Of a DNA stretch of 64,000 nt, positions 41,450 through 49,747 are shown in pieces. Each line of letters starts with the position of its first letter. The first letter of the stretch is position 1. The notes below the pieces were generated by a model, which worked only from the letters and a program-made list of their open reading frames with translations, was not told where the DNA came from and searched no databases. This DNA comes from an uncultured delta proteobacterium (GTDB taxonomy: Bacteria > Myxococcota_A > Polyangia > Polyangiales > Polyangiaceae), in the NCBI GenBank assembly GCA_903906315.1, contig CAIVJW010000035.1, positions 16,863-80,862 of the forward strand, in the 5' to 3' direction. A program made the translations under genes and the position numbers.

Positions 41450-41986
41450 ATGAAGCGACCGCGCATGCGACCCACGTTCGAGATCGACCTCGAGCACGGC
41501 GGCGAGGAGGTCCTGGCACGCCTGCGCGCGCGGCTCGCCCGAAAGGACAGTCCCGCCGAGGGCAACGTGCTGCGCTCCGGCGCCGAGCTCAGCACGTGCG
41601 AGCGCGACATCCACTTCTGGTCGCCGCACCTGTCGATCGAGCTGCGCGCGCGACCCGACGGCACCGCGTACCTCCACGGCTGCTTCGGGCCGAATCCGGG
41701 CCTGTGGATGCTGTTCATGACCGTCTACGCGACGATCGCGCTCTTCGGCACCCTGTCGGCGATGTTCGGCATCAGCCAGTGGATGCTGCACGCCCCGCCG
41801 TGGGCCTTCCTCGGCGTGCCGCTGTCCATCGCGCTCGGGGCGTTCACCTACGGCGCGGTGTTCATCGGCCAGGGCCTCGGCGCCGAGGAGATGTACATGC
41901 TGCGATCGTTCGTCGACCGCTGCGTCGACGGGCCGCCGGACTCCGCCCGGAGCGAGCTCGTGAGGTCGCCCGGGCAGGGGAGCTGA
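41450..41986 (+). CDS. Membrane protein of unknown function (two TM)
   Basis: 178 residues. ATG 41450 has GAAGGA six bases upstream. An N-terminal soluble region of about 85 residues (strand-like, LHGCFGPNPGLWMLF at its end) leads to two TM helices (about 86-105 and 118-140) and a short charged tail. No family is recognised. It converges on the YqhA-like gene. Confidence 0.75.
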   Translation: MKRPRMRPTFEIDLEHGGEEVLARLRARLARKDSPAEGNVLRSGAELSTCERDIHFWSPHLSIELRARPDGTAYLHGCFGPNPGLWMLFMTVYATIALFGTLSAMFGISQWMLHAPPWAFLGVPLSIALGAFTYGAVFIGQGLGAEEMYMLRSFVDRCVDGPPDSARSELVRSPGQGS

Positions 41987-41989
41987 GGC

Positions 41990-42598
41990 CTACGCGCCCC
42001 GCCTGTCGCCGCCGTGCGCGTCCGGTCCGTGGCCGGGCGCGTGCTTCGTGTGGCCCGCGTGCACCAGGTAGAGAGCGAGCGAGACCGAGACGGCCGAGAT
42101 GCCGAGGTACACGAGGTGCAGCGGCTGGTCGTACTTCATCTGCACCGCCGTCTCGAAGAGGCGGACGATGAGGATCATCACGATGACCTTGCCGACGGCG
42201 CTCTTCAGGTCGTCGAGGCTGTGGATCGCGAGCCAGTTCGGCCGCGAGTCCTCCGTGCGGCTCGCCGGGTCGATCTTGCTGATGAACAGCTCGTAGATGC
42301 CCATCGCGAAGATGAGGAGCACGGTCGCGAACAGGTAGCTGTCGACCGACGAGATCAGCGCGATGCTGAGCTCCTCGCCGCCCGCGCCGTGCGCCATGCT
42401 CATGGGCGCGTGGAAGAAGTGCACGGCGGCCGCGTAGATGCTCAGCGTCCCCTTCAGGAACATCAGCACCGAGCCGACGAGCGAGCCGAGCACGGCGAGG
42501 ATGACGATCAGCCGCGAGTTGAAGAGGAAGGTCTCGAAGATCGTCTCGATCAGCGAGGCTGCGGGCTTGGGCTTGGGCGTGGGTTCTTTCGTGCTCAT
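41990..42598 (-). CDS. yqhA: YqhA-family (UPF0114) inner-membrane protein
   Basis: 202 residues. Family landmarks are FETFLFNSRLIVILAVLGSLVGSVLMF, the SVDSYLFATVLLIFAMGIYELFISKID segment and a third helix VIVMILIVRLFETAV. There are four TM helices and a His-rich tail. ATG 42598 begins the recognisable protein; upstream sequence is not coding-like. The function is not established for the family. Confidence 0.88.
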   Translation of the reverse strand: MSTKEPTPKPKPAASLIETIFETFLFNSRLIVILAVLGSLVGSVLMFLKGTLSIYAAAVHFFHAPMSMAHGAGGEELSIALISSVDSYLFATVLLIFAMGIYELFISKIDPASRTEDSRPNWLAIHSLDDLKSAVGKVIVMILIVRLFETAVQMKYDQPLHLVYLGISAVSVSLALYLVHAGHTKHAPGHGPDAHGGDRRGA

Positions 42599-42659
42599 GT
42601 CGCTTGTGACCTCTATCACGATCGACCGGCGCCTCGAAGCCCGGCCCGCCTCGGCCCCG

Positions 42660-44540
42660 TCAGCCGCCCTCGGCCGAGTGCGCCCCACCGAGGCCGTCGA
42701 GCACCTCGAGCGCGAGCTCGAAGCGGCCGAGCGGGGGCATCAGGTAGGCGCCCTGCACGCGGTCCTTCACGGCGAAGAGCATCTCGCGGGCGATGCGCAC
42801 GCCCTCCTTGCGCGCCTCGGCGCCGCCCGGGGCCTTGCGCATGCGCTCGCGGATGTCCTCGGGGATCTGCATCCCGGGGACCTCGTTGTGCAGAAACTCG
42901 GCGTTCTTGTAGCTGACGAGCGGCAAGACGCCGACGAGGACGGGCATCTTCAGGTGCTCGATGCGCCGGAGCATCTCCTCGAGCCGCGCGATCTCGAAGA
43001 TGGGCTGCGTCATGACGAGATCGGCGCCGGCCTCGTGCTTCTGCTCGAGGCGGCGGATCTCGCGGTCGAGGTCCGCCGCGCCCGGCTCGAAGCCCGTCGC
43101 CAGCACGAACGAGGTCTTGCCGCCGCCGAGCGGCTTGCCCGAGGGGTCGATACCGCGGTTCATGTTGCTGGCCATCTGGAGGATGCCAATCGAGTCGAGG
43201 TCGTAGACGGCCGTCGCCTCGGGGTAGTCGCCCACCTTGGGAGGGTCGCCCGTGATCACGACCAGGTTGCGCAGTCCGATCGCGTGGGCGCCGAGCAGGT
43301 GCGACATCTGGCCGAGCAGGTTCCGGTCGCGGCCGCACACGTGGAGCAGCGGCTCGATGCCGAGCTTCTCGACCAGCAGGGCGCAGAACGCGAGGTTCGA
43401 CATCCGCGCGAGCGCGCGCGGGCCGTCGGCGACGTTGACGACGTCCACGCCGGCGTCGATGAGCATCTTCGCGCCGTCGAGCGCGCGCTGCGGATCGAGC
43501 CCCGGCGCCGGGTTCACCTCGACCGAGACGACGAACTTGCCCTCGGCGAGCTTCTTGCCGAACGGGCTGCGCTCGGCGAGCGGCGTCGGCGGCTGGCCCG
43601 TCCACACGTCCCCGGCAGGCGCCGGGACCGATCGCGGCGCCTCGATCGATCCGCCCCCGAGCATGCGGACGCTGTTGGCCATCCACCGCACGTGCTCGGG
43701 GGTCGTCCCGCAGCAGCCGCCGACCCACAGCGCGCCGGCCTGGACCATGCGGCGCGCGAAGACGTCGAAGTACTCGGGCGTCGCCATGTAGATGAGGCGC
43801 CCGTCGACGTTGCGCGGCAGGCCGGCGTTCGGCTGAACGCAGACGGGCAGGCCGGCGTCGCGCATGCGCTCGGCGACCGTGAGCGAGAGCTGCGGGCCGT
43901 CGCCGCAGTTGACGCCGATCGCGTCGGCGCCCCACTGAAGGAGGCACTGCGCGACGTGCTCGGGCGACGATCCGTCGGCGACCGTCTCGGTCGTGTCGAA
44001 GGTCATCGACGCGAGGATCGGCGTGCCGGGCGCGGCCTTCCGGGCGGCCTCGAGCGCGATGAGGATCTCCTCGAGGTGGCGGAACGTCTCGAGCACGAGC
44101 AGATCCGCCCCGCCCTCGACGAGCGCGGCGGCCTGCTCGGCGAACGTGCGCGAGGCCTGCTCGAGCAGCGCCTCGGTGGCCACGCCCGAGACGAGGCCGG
44201 TCGGGCCGATCGATCCGGCGACGTAGGCGTCCTCGCCCGCGGCCTCGCGCGCCAGGCGTGCGCCGGCCAGGTTGTAGGCGCGCACCTCGCCGCCGAGCCC
44301 GTGCCGGTCGAGCCGGAAGCTGTTCGCGCCGAAGGTGTTGGTCTCGATGACCTGCGCTCCGGCCGCGACGTAGTCGGCGTGGATCTTCCGCACGAGGTCG
44401 GGCCGAGTGACGTTGAGCTGCTCGAAGTTCTGCGTGACGAAGACGCCGCGCTCGTAGAGCAGCGAGCCCATCGCTCCGTCGAAGACCAGGAGCCCCTTCA
44501 TCGCCTCGCGGAACGGCACGTCGCGCGTCTTGGTTGCCAT
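42660..44540 (-). CDS. Bifunctional homocysteine S-methyltransferase / methylenetetrahydrofolate reductase
   Basis: 626 residues. The first half (about 15-310) is a homocysteine methyltransferase TIM barrel: VFDGAMGSLLYERG, ETNTFGANSF and the zinc-binding Cys set GVNCGDGP plus GGCCGTTPEH. The second half (about 335-626) is a MetF-type FAD reductase: VVSVEVNPAPGLD, VNVADGPRALARMSN, HVCGRDRN, VVITGDPPK, DLVMTQPIFE. The same fusion is known as YitJ in Bacillus. The enzyme links folate one-carbon units to methionine. No Shine-Dalgarno is visible before ATG 44540, and the gene is divergent from the peroxiredoxin gene. Confidence 0.95.
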   Translation of the reverse strand: MATKTRDVPFREAMKGLLVFDGAMGSLLYERGVFVTQNFEQLNVTRPDLVRKIHADYVAAGAQVIETNTFGANSFRLDRHGLGGEVRAYNLAGARLAREAAGEDAYVAGSIGPTGLVSGVATEALLEQASRTFAEQAAALVEGGADLLVLETFRHLEEILIALEAARKAAPGTPILASMTFDTTETVADGSSPEHVAQCLLQWGADAIGVNCGDGPQLSLTVAERMRDAGLPVCVQPNAGLPRNVDGRLIYMATPEYFDVFARRMVQAGALWVGGCCGTTPEHVRWMANSVRMLGGGSIEAPRSVPAPAGDVWTGQPPTPLAERSPFGKKLAEGKFVVSVEVNPAPGLDPQRALDGAKMLIDAGVDVVNVADGPRALARMSNLAFCALLVEKLGIEPLLHVCGRDRNLLGQMSHLLGAHAIGLRNLVVITGDPPKVGDYPEATAVYDLDSIGILQMASNMNRGIDPSGKPLGGGKTSFVLATGFEPGAADLDREIRRLEQKHEAGADLVMTQPIFEIARLEEMLRRIEHLKMPVLVGVLPLVSYKNAEFLHNEVPGMQIPEDIRERMRKAPGGAEARKEGVRIAREMLFAVKDRVQGAYLMPPLGRFELALEVLDGLGGAHSAEGG

Positions 44541-44651
44541 GAGGCCGAGAGGAGTAACGCGGGGGTGCGCCTCGCGCAATCGGAGCCGCCGGGATCGCGC
44601 GCGCGGGGGGGCTCGTGCGCGGTGCCGGATCGCGTGCGAGACTCGTAGGTC

Positions 44652-45128
44652 ATGGGAAACGCACTCGACGTCGGAGACCTCGCGCCGGACTTCACCCTGC
44701 CTACCCAGGACGGATCGGAGGTCTCGCTCGCGTCGCTCGTCGCTCGCGGCCCGCTGGTGCTGTTCTTCTACCCCAAGGACGAGACCGCCGGCTGTACGGC
44801 CGAGGTGTGCTCGTTCCGCGACGCGCACGAGACGTTCGTCGAGGCGGGCGCGGTCGTCGTCGGCATCAGCTCCGACGACGTCGACAGCCACCAGCGCTTC
44901 GCGTCGCGCCACCGGCTGCCCTACACGCTCCTCGCCGATCGGGGCGGCAAGGTGCGCGCGGCGTTCGGCGTGAAGAAGACGCTCGGCCTGCTCCCGGGGC
45001 GCGTGACCTACGTCATCGACCGCGATCGGCGCGTCCGTCACGTCCACGACGCCCAGATCCTCGCGACGAGCCACGTCGGCGAGGCCCTGGCCGTCGTGCA
45101 GAGGCTCCGCGAGGAGCGGGGCGCGTGA
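44652..45128 (+). CDS. bcp: Peroxiredoxin, BCP/PrxQ type
   Basis: 158 residues, the usual size. It reduces hydroperoxides through a thiol cycle. The active site FFYPKDETAGCTAEVCSFRD shows peroxidatic Cys48 and a resolving Cys53 five residues later, the alpha2-type PrxQ pattern. The conserved Thr at TAGCT is present. It is divergent from the methionine-synthesis gene 111 bases away. Confidence 0.95.
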   Translation: MGNALDVGDLAPDFTLPTQDGSEVSLASLVARGPLVLFFYPKDETAGCTAEVCSFRDAHETFVEAGAVVVGISSDDVDSHQRFASRHRLPYTLLADRGGKVRAAFGVKKTLGLLPGRVTYVIDRDRRVRHVHDAQILATSHVGEALAVVQRLREERGA

Positions 45129-45378
45129 GCGAGGATCGGACGCGCCTCACGACGCCCGTCGGGGCGCTGCCGGACGGGCTGCGCCTCGAGATCCCGGGAT
45201 CCTGGCCCTGAGCCAGCCTGCGTTCGAGGCGATCCGGTAGGCGCCGGGCGCGTCGGAGAGTGGGAGTCGCCTGGCGCCCGCGGTCGGCTTCCCCGCTCGC
45301 CACCGGGCAGGCCCGACGCGCCTCACGGACGCTCGCTTTCGGCGCGCGCGTGGACGACGGCGCGGCGCCGGGCCGGAC

Positions 45379-45873
45379 TCAGGCCTTCCTCGGGCCGACG
45401 ATCGTGCGCAGGATCGCGCGGGCTACGAGCGTGCCCGTCGGATCGCGCAGCTCGACCGGCACCTCGTACTCGGCGCGCGCGCTCGTCTCCGGGGCAGGGC
45501 AGCTCGCGGTCGCCCGGATCGTCCCGCGGGCCTTCTTCACGTAGTCGATCGACATTCCGGCGACGATGAAGCGCGCGTCGTCGGGCATCGAGTACGAGAC
45601 GGCGAGGTTGCCCGCGAGCTCGGCCAGGTTGGCGAGCGCGATCGCGTGCACGCAGTCGAGGTGGTTTCGCACCGCGCGGCGGTCGCGCAGCACGACCTCC
45701 GCGTGGCCCCGCCGCAGCACCTCGACGCGCGCGCCGACCGAGGCCGTGTACGGCGCGGCGAGGCCCACCGCCCGGCTGAAGACCGCCCGGCCGAGCGGCA
45801 CGCGCGCGAGCCCGTCCCAGGCGAGCCGCACGAGGTTCCTGGGCGTCGAGAAGATCAGCGAGGCGGCGGGCAT
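45379..45873 (-). CDS. Hotdog-fold thioesterase-like protein (DUF4442-like)
   Basis: 164 residues. The order LGRAVFSRAVGLAAPYTASVGARVEVLRRGHAEVVLRDRRAVRNHLDCVHAIALANLAELAG matches hotdog proteins that use an HxxxxH-type turn before the central helix (NHLDCVHAIALANLAE). The C-terminal strands (VPVELRDPTGTLVARAILRTIVG) complete the fold. The start is set by TACCAT exactly seven bases before ATG 45873. The substrate is unknown. Confidence 0.82.
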   Translation of the reverse strand: MPAASLIFSTPRNLVRLAWDGLARVPLGRAVFSRAVGLAAPYTASVGARVEVLRRGHAEVVLRDRRAVRNHLDCVHAIALANLAELAGNLAVSYSMPDDARFIVAGMSIDYVKKARGTIRATASCPAPETSARAEYEVPVELRDPTGTLVARAILRTIVGPRKA

Positions 45874-45880
45874 CGTGGCC

Positions 45881-45886
45881 ATGGTA
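45881..45886 (-). promoter_or_regulatory. -10-like TACCAT, leaderless spacing
   Basis: TACCAT exactly 7 nt before ATG 45873. Confidence 0.6.
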
Positions 45887-46162
45887 GCCGTCGCGCGCGC
45901 GCCGTCGACGAGGCCGGGTCGACGACGGCGCGCCGGTCGCCGTGCGGAGGTCACGATCGCGCGGCGCGATCGGCGGCGAGGAGGTCGACGTGGTCGGGAA
46001 ACGCCTCGCGCCTCGCGAACCTCGCGTCGCCGGCGTTCGGGTTCTCGGGCGCGCAGGGCCGTCCCGAGGGCTGCGGGAACAAATGGCCTCCGCCGTGGTC
46101 CGTCGCTCCACACCGCGCCGTCGCGGGCCGAGGTGCCCGCTCCGCGCGCCTCGGAGGCCGCC

Positions 46163-49100
46163 GTGTCCCTCGTCGCCCCTGGCCCCGCGCTCGCGCGGGC
46201 GCTCGCCCTGTGCTCGCTCGCCCTCGCCGCGCTCCCCGCGGTCCTCGCGCCCGGCTGCGCCGGCGCCGACCCCGACGCGGGCGCCGGCGGTGGGGCCCCG
46301 GTCTCCGGGGCGACGCGCACCCCCGACGACGACGTCGACGACCCCGTGGACGCGTCCGCGCCGTCGGCGCCCCGTCGCGGCCTCGGCACCGTCACCGCGC
46401 GCGGCCTCGGCACCGTCACCGCGCGCGTCCCCGGCACCACGCAGCCCGTCGGCGGCGTCTCCGTCGTCGCGCACGACGTCACGGTCTCGGTCCGCGATGG
46501 CTTCGCGCGCACCGAGATCCGCGAGGAGGTCCGAAACGACGGCGACCGGGTGCTCGAGGGGCGCTACGTGTTCCCGCTGCCGCCCGGCGCGAGCGTGGGG
46601 CGCCTCGCGCTCTGGGTCGGGCGCGATCTCGTCGAGGGCGAGATCGTCGAGCGGGCGGTCGCGTCGCGGATCTTCCGCGGGATCGTCGACGACACCGTGC
46701 GCCCGCGCGATCCCGCGCTGCTCGAGTGGGTGTCGGCCTCCGAGGTGTCGCTCACGATCTTCCCCATCCCGCCGCACGCGAGCCGCAAGGTGCTCCTCGC
46801 GTACGACGAGATCCTCCCGCGCGAGGCGGGCCGGGCGGCGTACGTGCTGCCGCTGTCGCTCGGCGGCGACAGGGCGCCCGCGATCGAGGCGGTCTCGATC
46901 GACGTCGTGGTGTCCGACCGCGACGCGCCGCCGCGCGACGTCGAGACGAGAGGCTACGACGCCCACGTCGACGTCGAGGGCGCGGCGACGCGCGTGCGCT
47001 TCGCGGCTCGTGGCTTCATCCCGGCCGGCGACTTCGTGGTCTCATACGCGCGCCCCGCCGCCGAGGCGCCGGTCGAGGTCGCGTGGGGCAGCGTCGTCCT
47101 CGCCGGGCCCGCGCGCGCGGGCGCGCCCGACCGCGAGGACGTCGCGGCCGTGCGGGTGCGCGCCCCAAGGCCCGATTTCGCCGCGGATCTCGAGCGCTCG
47201 CCCATCGACCGCGTGATCGTGATCGACGTCAGCCAGAGCCAGTCCGTCGAGACGATCGCCGCCGAGGCGCGGGTCGCCATCGCGATCGCGAAGGGCCTCG
47301 GCGACGGTGACCGGGTCGAGGTGCTCGCCTGCGACAGCGACTGCGATCGCTTCCCGGAGGGCGCCCCGGTCGACCGCGCGTCCATGTCATTCCGTGCCCT
47401 CGCGCGCTGGCTCTCGGCGCGCACCCCGCGCGGATCGTCCGACCTCGCCGGCGCGATCCTCGCCGGCGCGAAGGGCCTGCGCTCGCCCGACCGGCGCAAG
47501 CAGCTCGTCGTCCTCGGCGACGGCGCGCCCACGTCGGGCGAGCTCTCGGCCGCCACGATCGCGGCCCGCGTGCGCCCCGCAATCGCCGGGCGCGACGTCG
47601 ATCTCGCGCTCCTCGGCGTCGGTCGCAGCGTCGACGAGGTCGTGCTCGCCGGCCTCGCGCGCGAGCTCGGCGGCACCTACCAGCGCGTCGCGAACGGTGA
47701 GCCCCTCTCCGCGCGCGCCGCCTCCCTCGCCGCCTCCCTCGACGCCCCGGTCCTCGCCGACGCGAAGCTCGTCCTGCCCGCCGGCCTCTCCGACCCCGCG
47801 CCCCGCGCCCTCCCGAACCTGCGCTTCGGCGACGAGGTCGTGGTCTACGCGCGCCGCACCGGCCCGCTCGACGGCGCGCCGGTGGCGCTGACGGGCCGCC
47901 TCCGCGATCGCGACGTCCGTGTCGAGGGCTCGCTCCCGGCGCCGGGCGCCGCACGCGACGTCCCCGCCGTGCCGCGCCTGTTCGCCGAGGCGCGCCTCGC
48001 GGAGCTCGCGGCCGACGACTCGCGCGAGGCCCGCGCGGAGTCCATCGCGCTCTCGAAGCGCTTCCACGTCATGGCGCGCGGCACCGCCTGGCTCGTCCTC
48101 GAGAGCGACCGCATGTTCGCCGAGTTCGGCATCCCGCGCACCGTGCGGCCGCAGGGCGACGACCGCCTCGGCCTCGTCGCGCCCCGCGGCGGCGCGCCGG
48201 AGACTGGCATTCTCCCCGGTGTGGGGGAGTCCCTCGCCGGCGACTCGCGGTCCGCGGCGGCCGCACCCTCGATCGGCGCGGCGCTCGGCGCGATGTCCTC
48301 CGCGCCCTCCGGCGCCGGCCTCGCGTCGGCCTCGCTCCTCGATGCGGCCGCCTCGAGCGTCGTCGCCGCTCCCGCTCCCGCTCCCGCGGCGCCGGGGTTC
48401 GGGGCCGGCCACGGTCGCGTCGGCGGATCGCACCGAGCGAAGCCGGCGATGATCCGCATGGGCGCGACGACGGTCACCGGCCGCCTGCCTCCCGAGACCG
48501 TGCAGCGCATCGTTCGCCTCAATTTTGGCCGGTTCAGGAACTGCTACGAGCGCGGACTCACCCGCAACCCCGACCTCGCCGGCCGCGTGGTGACGCGCTT
48601 CGTGATCGATCGGGACGGCGCGGTCGTCGCGACCAGCGACTCCGGATCGGACCTCCCCGATCGCGAGGTCGTCTCCTGCGTCGTGCGATCGTTCGGCGCG
48701 CTCTCCTTCCCGCAGCCCGAGGCCGGCGTCGTGACCGTCCTCTATCCCATCGTCTTCCACTCCGACGGCACGCGACCCGGCGCGCCTCCCCGCGCCTGGC
48801 CCGACATCCCTCGAAGCCTGCCCGTCGTCCGCCCGGCCGCGCCGTCGGATCGCGATCCCGTCGCCTCGGCCGTCGTGGCGCCCTCGAACGAGGACTGGCG
48901 CGCTCTCGGGGACGCCGCGATTGGCAAGCTCACCGCCTCGGTCGAGGCCTCTCCGCTCGTGCGCGCCCGCCACGAGTCCCTGGTTCGCGGCCTGCTCGCG
49001 CGCGGACGCTTCGCCGAGGCGCTCGCCGCCGCGCGCCGCCTCGTCGACCTCGACCCCGACTGGGCGCTCGCGCGCGAGCTCCTCGCGGGCGCACACGCCG

Positions 49101-49747
49101 CCAGCGGCGACGGAGCGTCCGCGAGCCGCGCGCTCGACGAGCTCGCCGAGGTCGCGCCGCGGAGCGCGCCCGCCCACGCGCGCGCCGCTCGCGCGTTCGA
49201 GGCGATCGGCGACGAGCGCCGCGCCTGCGCCCACTGGCGCGCGCTCGCCGAGCTCCGGAGGGACGCGCGCCCGCCGGATCGTGACGAGTCCCTCGGCGAG
49301 GCGCTCCGCTGCAAGGCCCGCGTCGACGGCGAGCGCGACGAGTCCCTCGCGGCCGCGCGCGCCGCCGGCGAACGGTCCGCGCCGCTCGCGCGCCTCGCGA
49401 CCGCGCTCGCGAGCGGCCTCGCGCCGACCTTCGCTTCCGAGGGGCTGTCAGCCGGCGCGCTCGAGGCTTCGACCTCCTGCGCCGCAGGCCCGACCGCGTG
49501 CCCCTCCGTCGTCGTCCTCGCGCCCGACGGCGCCGTGATCTCGCCTTTCACGCCGTCGTCGCGCGCTCGATCGGGCCGCGGCGCCGTCGCCTCGCCGGGC
49601 GTCGTGGACGGCGTCTACCGCGTCCTCGTCGTCGGCGCCGGCACGGGCGACCTCACCGTGCGCGCGCTCGGCTCGAGGCGGACCTTCCACCTCGAGGGCA
49701 GCGGCGTCCGCACGGTCGCGACCGTCACGGTGCGCGGGGCTGGTTGA
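46163..49747 (+). CDS. VIT - vWA - AgmX/PglI C-terminal - TPR lipoprotein
   Basis: 1194 residues. GTG 46163 has GGAGG five bases upstream. The signal peptide ends AVLAPGC (lipobox). A VIT domain spans about 99-230 (EEVRNDGDRVLEGRYVFPLPPGA). A vWA domain follows at about 345-520 with MIDAS DVSQS (354-358). After an Ala/Pro linker (about 680-760) comes an AgmX/PglI-type C-terminal domain at about 780-865: IVRLNFGRFRNCYERGLTRNP, VTRFVIDRDGAV, VVSCVVRSFGALSFP. TPR-like helices at about 920-1060 and a small Cys-containing beta domain finish it. In known AgmX the last motif is tied to gliding motility. Having all four modules in one lipoprotein is unusual. Its end overlaps the next gene by 23 bases. 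Confidence 0.85.
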   Translation: MSLVAPGPALARALALCSLALAALPAVLAPGCAGADPDAGAGGGAPVSGATRTPDDDVDDPVDASAPSAPRRGLGTVTARGLGTVTARVPGTTQPVGGVSVVAHDVTVSVRDGFARTEIREEVRNDGDRVLEGRYVFPLPPGASVGRLALWVGRDLVEGEIVERAVASRIFRGIVDDTVRPRDPALLEWVSASEVSLTIFPIPPHASRKVLLAYDEILPREAGRAAYVLPLSLGGDRAPAIEAVSIDVVVSDRDAPPRDVETRGYDAHVDVEGAATRVRFAARGFIPAGDFVVSYARPAAEAPVEVAWGSVVLAGPARAGAPDREDVAAVRVRAPRPDFAADLERSPIDRVIVIDVSQSQSVETIAAEARVAIAIAKGLGDGDRVEVLACDSDCDRFPEGAPVDRASMSFRALARWLSARTPRGSSDLAGAILAGAKGLRSPDRRKQLVVLGDGAPTSGELSAATIAARVRPAIAGRDVDLALLGVGRSVDEVVLAGLARELGGTYQRVANGEPLSARAASLAASLDAPVLADAKLVLPAGLSDPAPRALPNLRFGDEVVVYARRTGPLDGAPVALTGRLRDRDVRVEGSLPAPGAARDVPAVPRLFAEARLAELAADDSREARAESIALSKRFHVMARGTAWLVLESDRMFAEFGIPRTVRPQGDDRLGLVAPRGGAPETGILPGVGESLAGDSRSAAAAPSIGAALGAMSSAPSGAGLASASLLDAAASSVVAAPAPAPAAPGFGAGHGRVGGSHRAKPAMIRMGATTVTGRLPPETVQRIVRLNFGRFRNCYERGLTRNPDLAGRVVTRFVIDRDGAVVATSDSGSDLPDREVVSCVVRSFGALSFPQPEAGVVTVLYPIVFHSDGTRPGAPPRAWPDIPRSLPVVRPAAPSDRDPVASAVVAPSNEDWRALGDAAIGKLTASVEASPLVRARHESLVRGLLARGRFAEALAAARRLVDLDPDWALARELLAGAHAASGDGASASRALDELAEVAPRSAPAHARAARAFEAIGDERRACAHWRALAELRRDARPPDRDESLGEALRCKARVDGERDESLAAARAAGERSAPLARLATALASGLAPTFASEGLSAGALEASTSCAAGPTACPSVVVLAPDGAVISPFTPSSRARSGRGAVASPGVVDGVYRVLVVGAGTGDLTVRALGSRRTFHLEGSGVRTVATVTVRGAG

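Noticed and set aside
45125..45211. 28-codon GTG frame overlapping the peroxiredoxin stop
   Set aside because: Too short, with no ribosome site or recognisable content.
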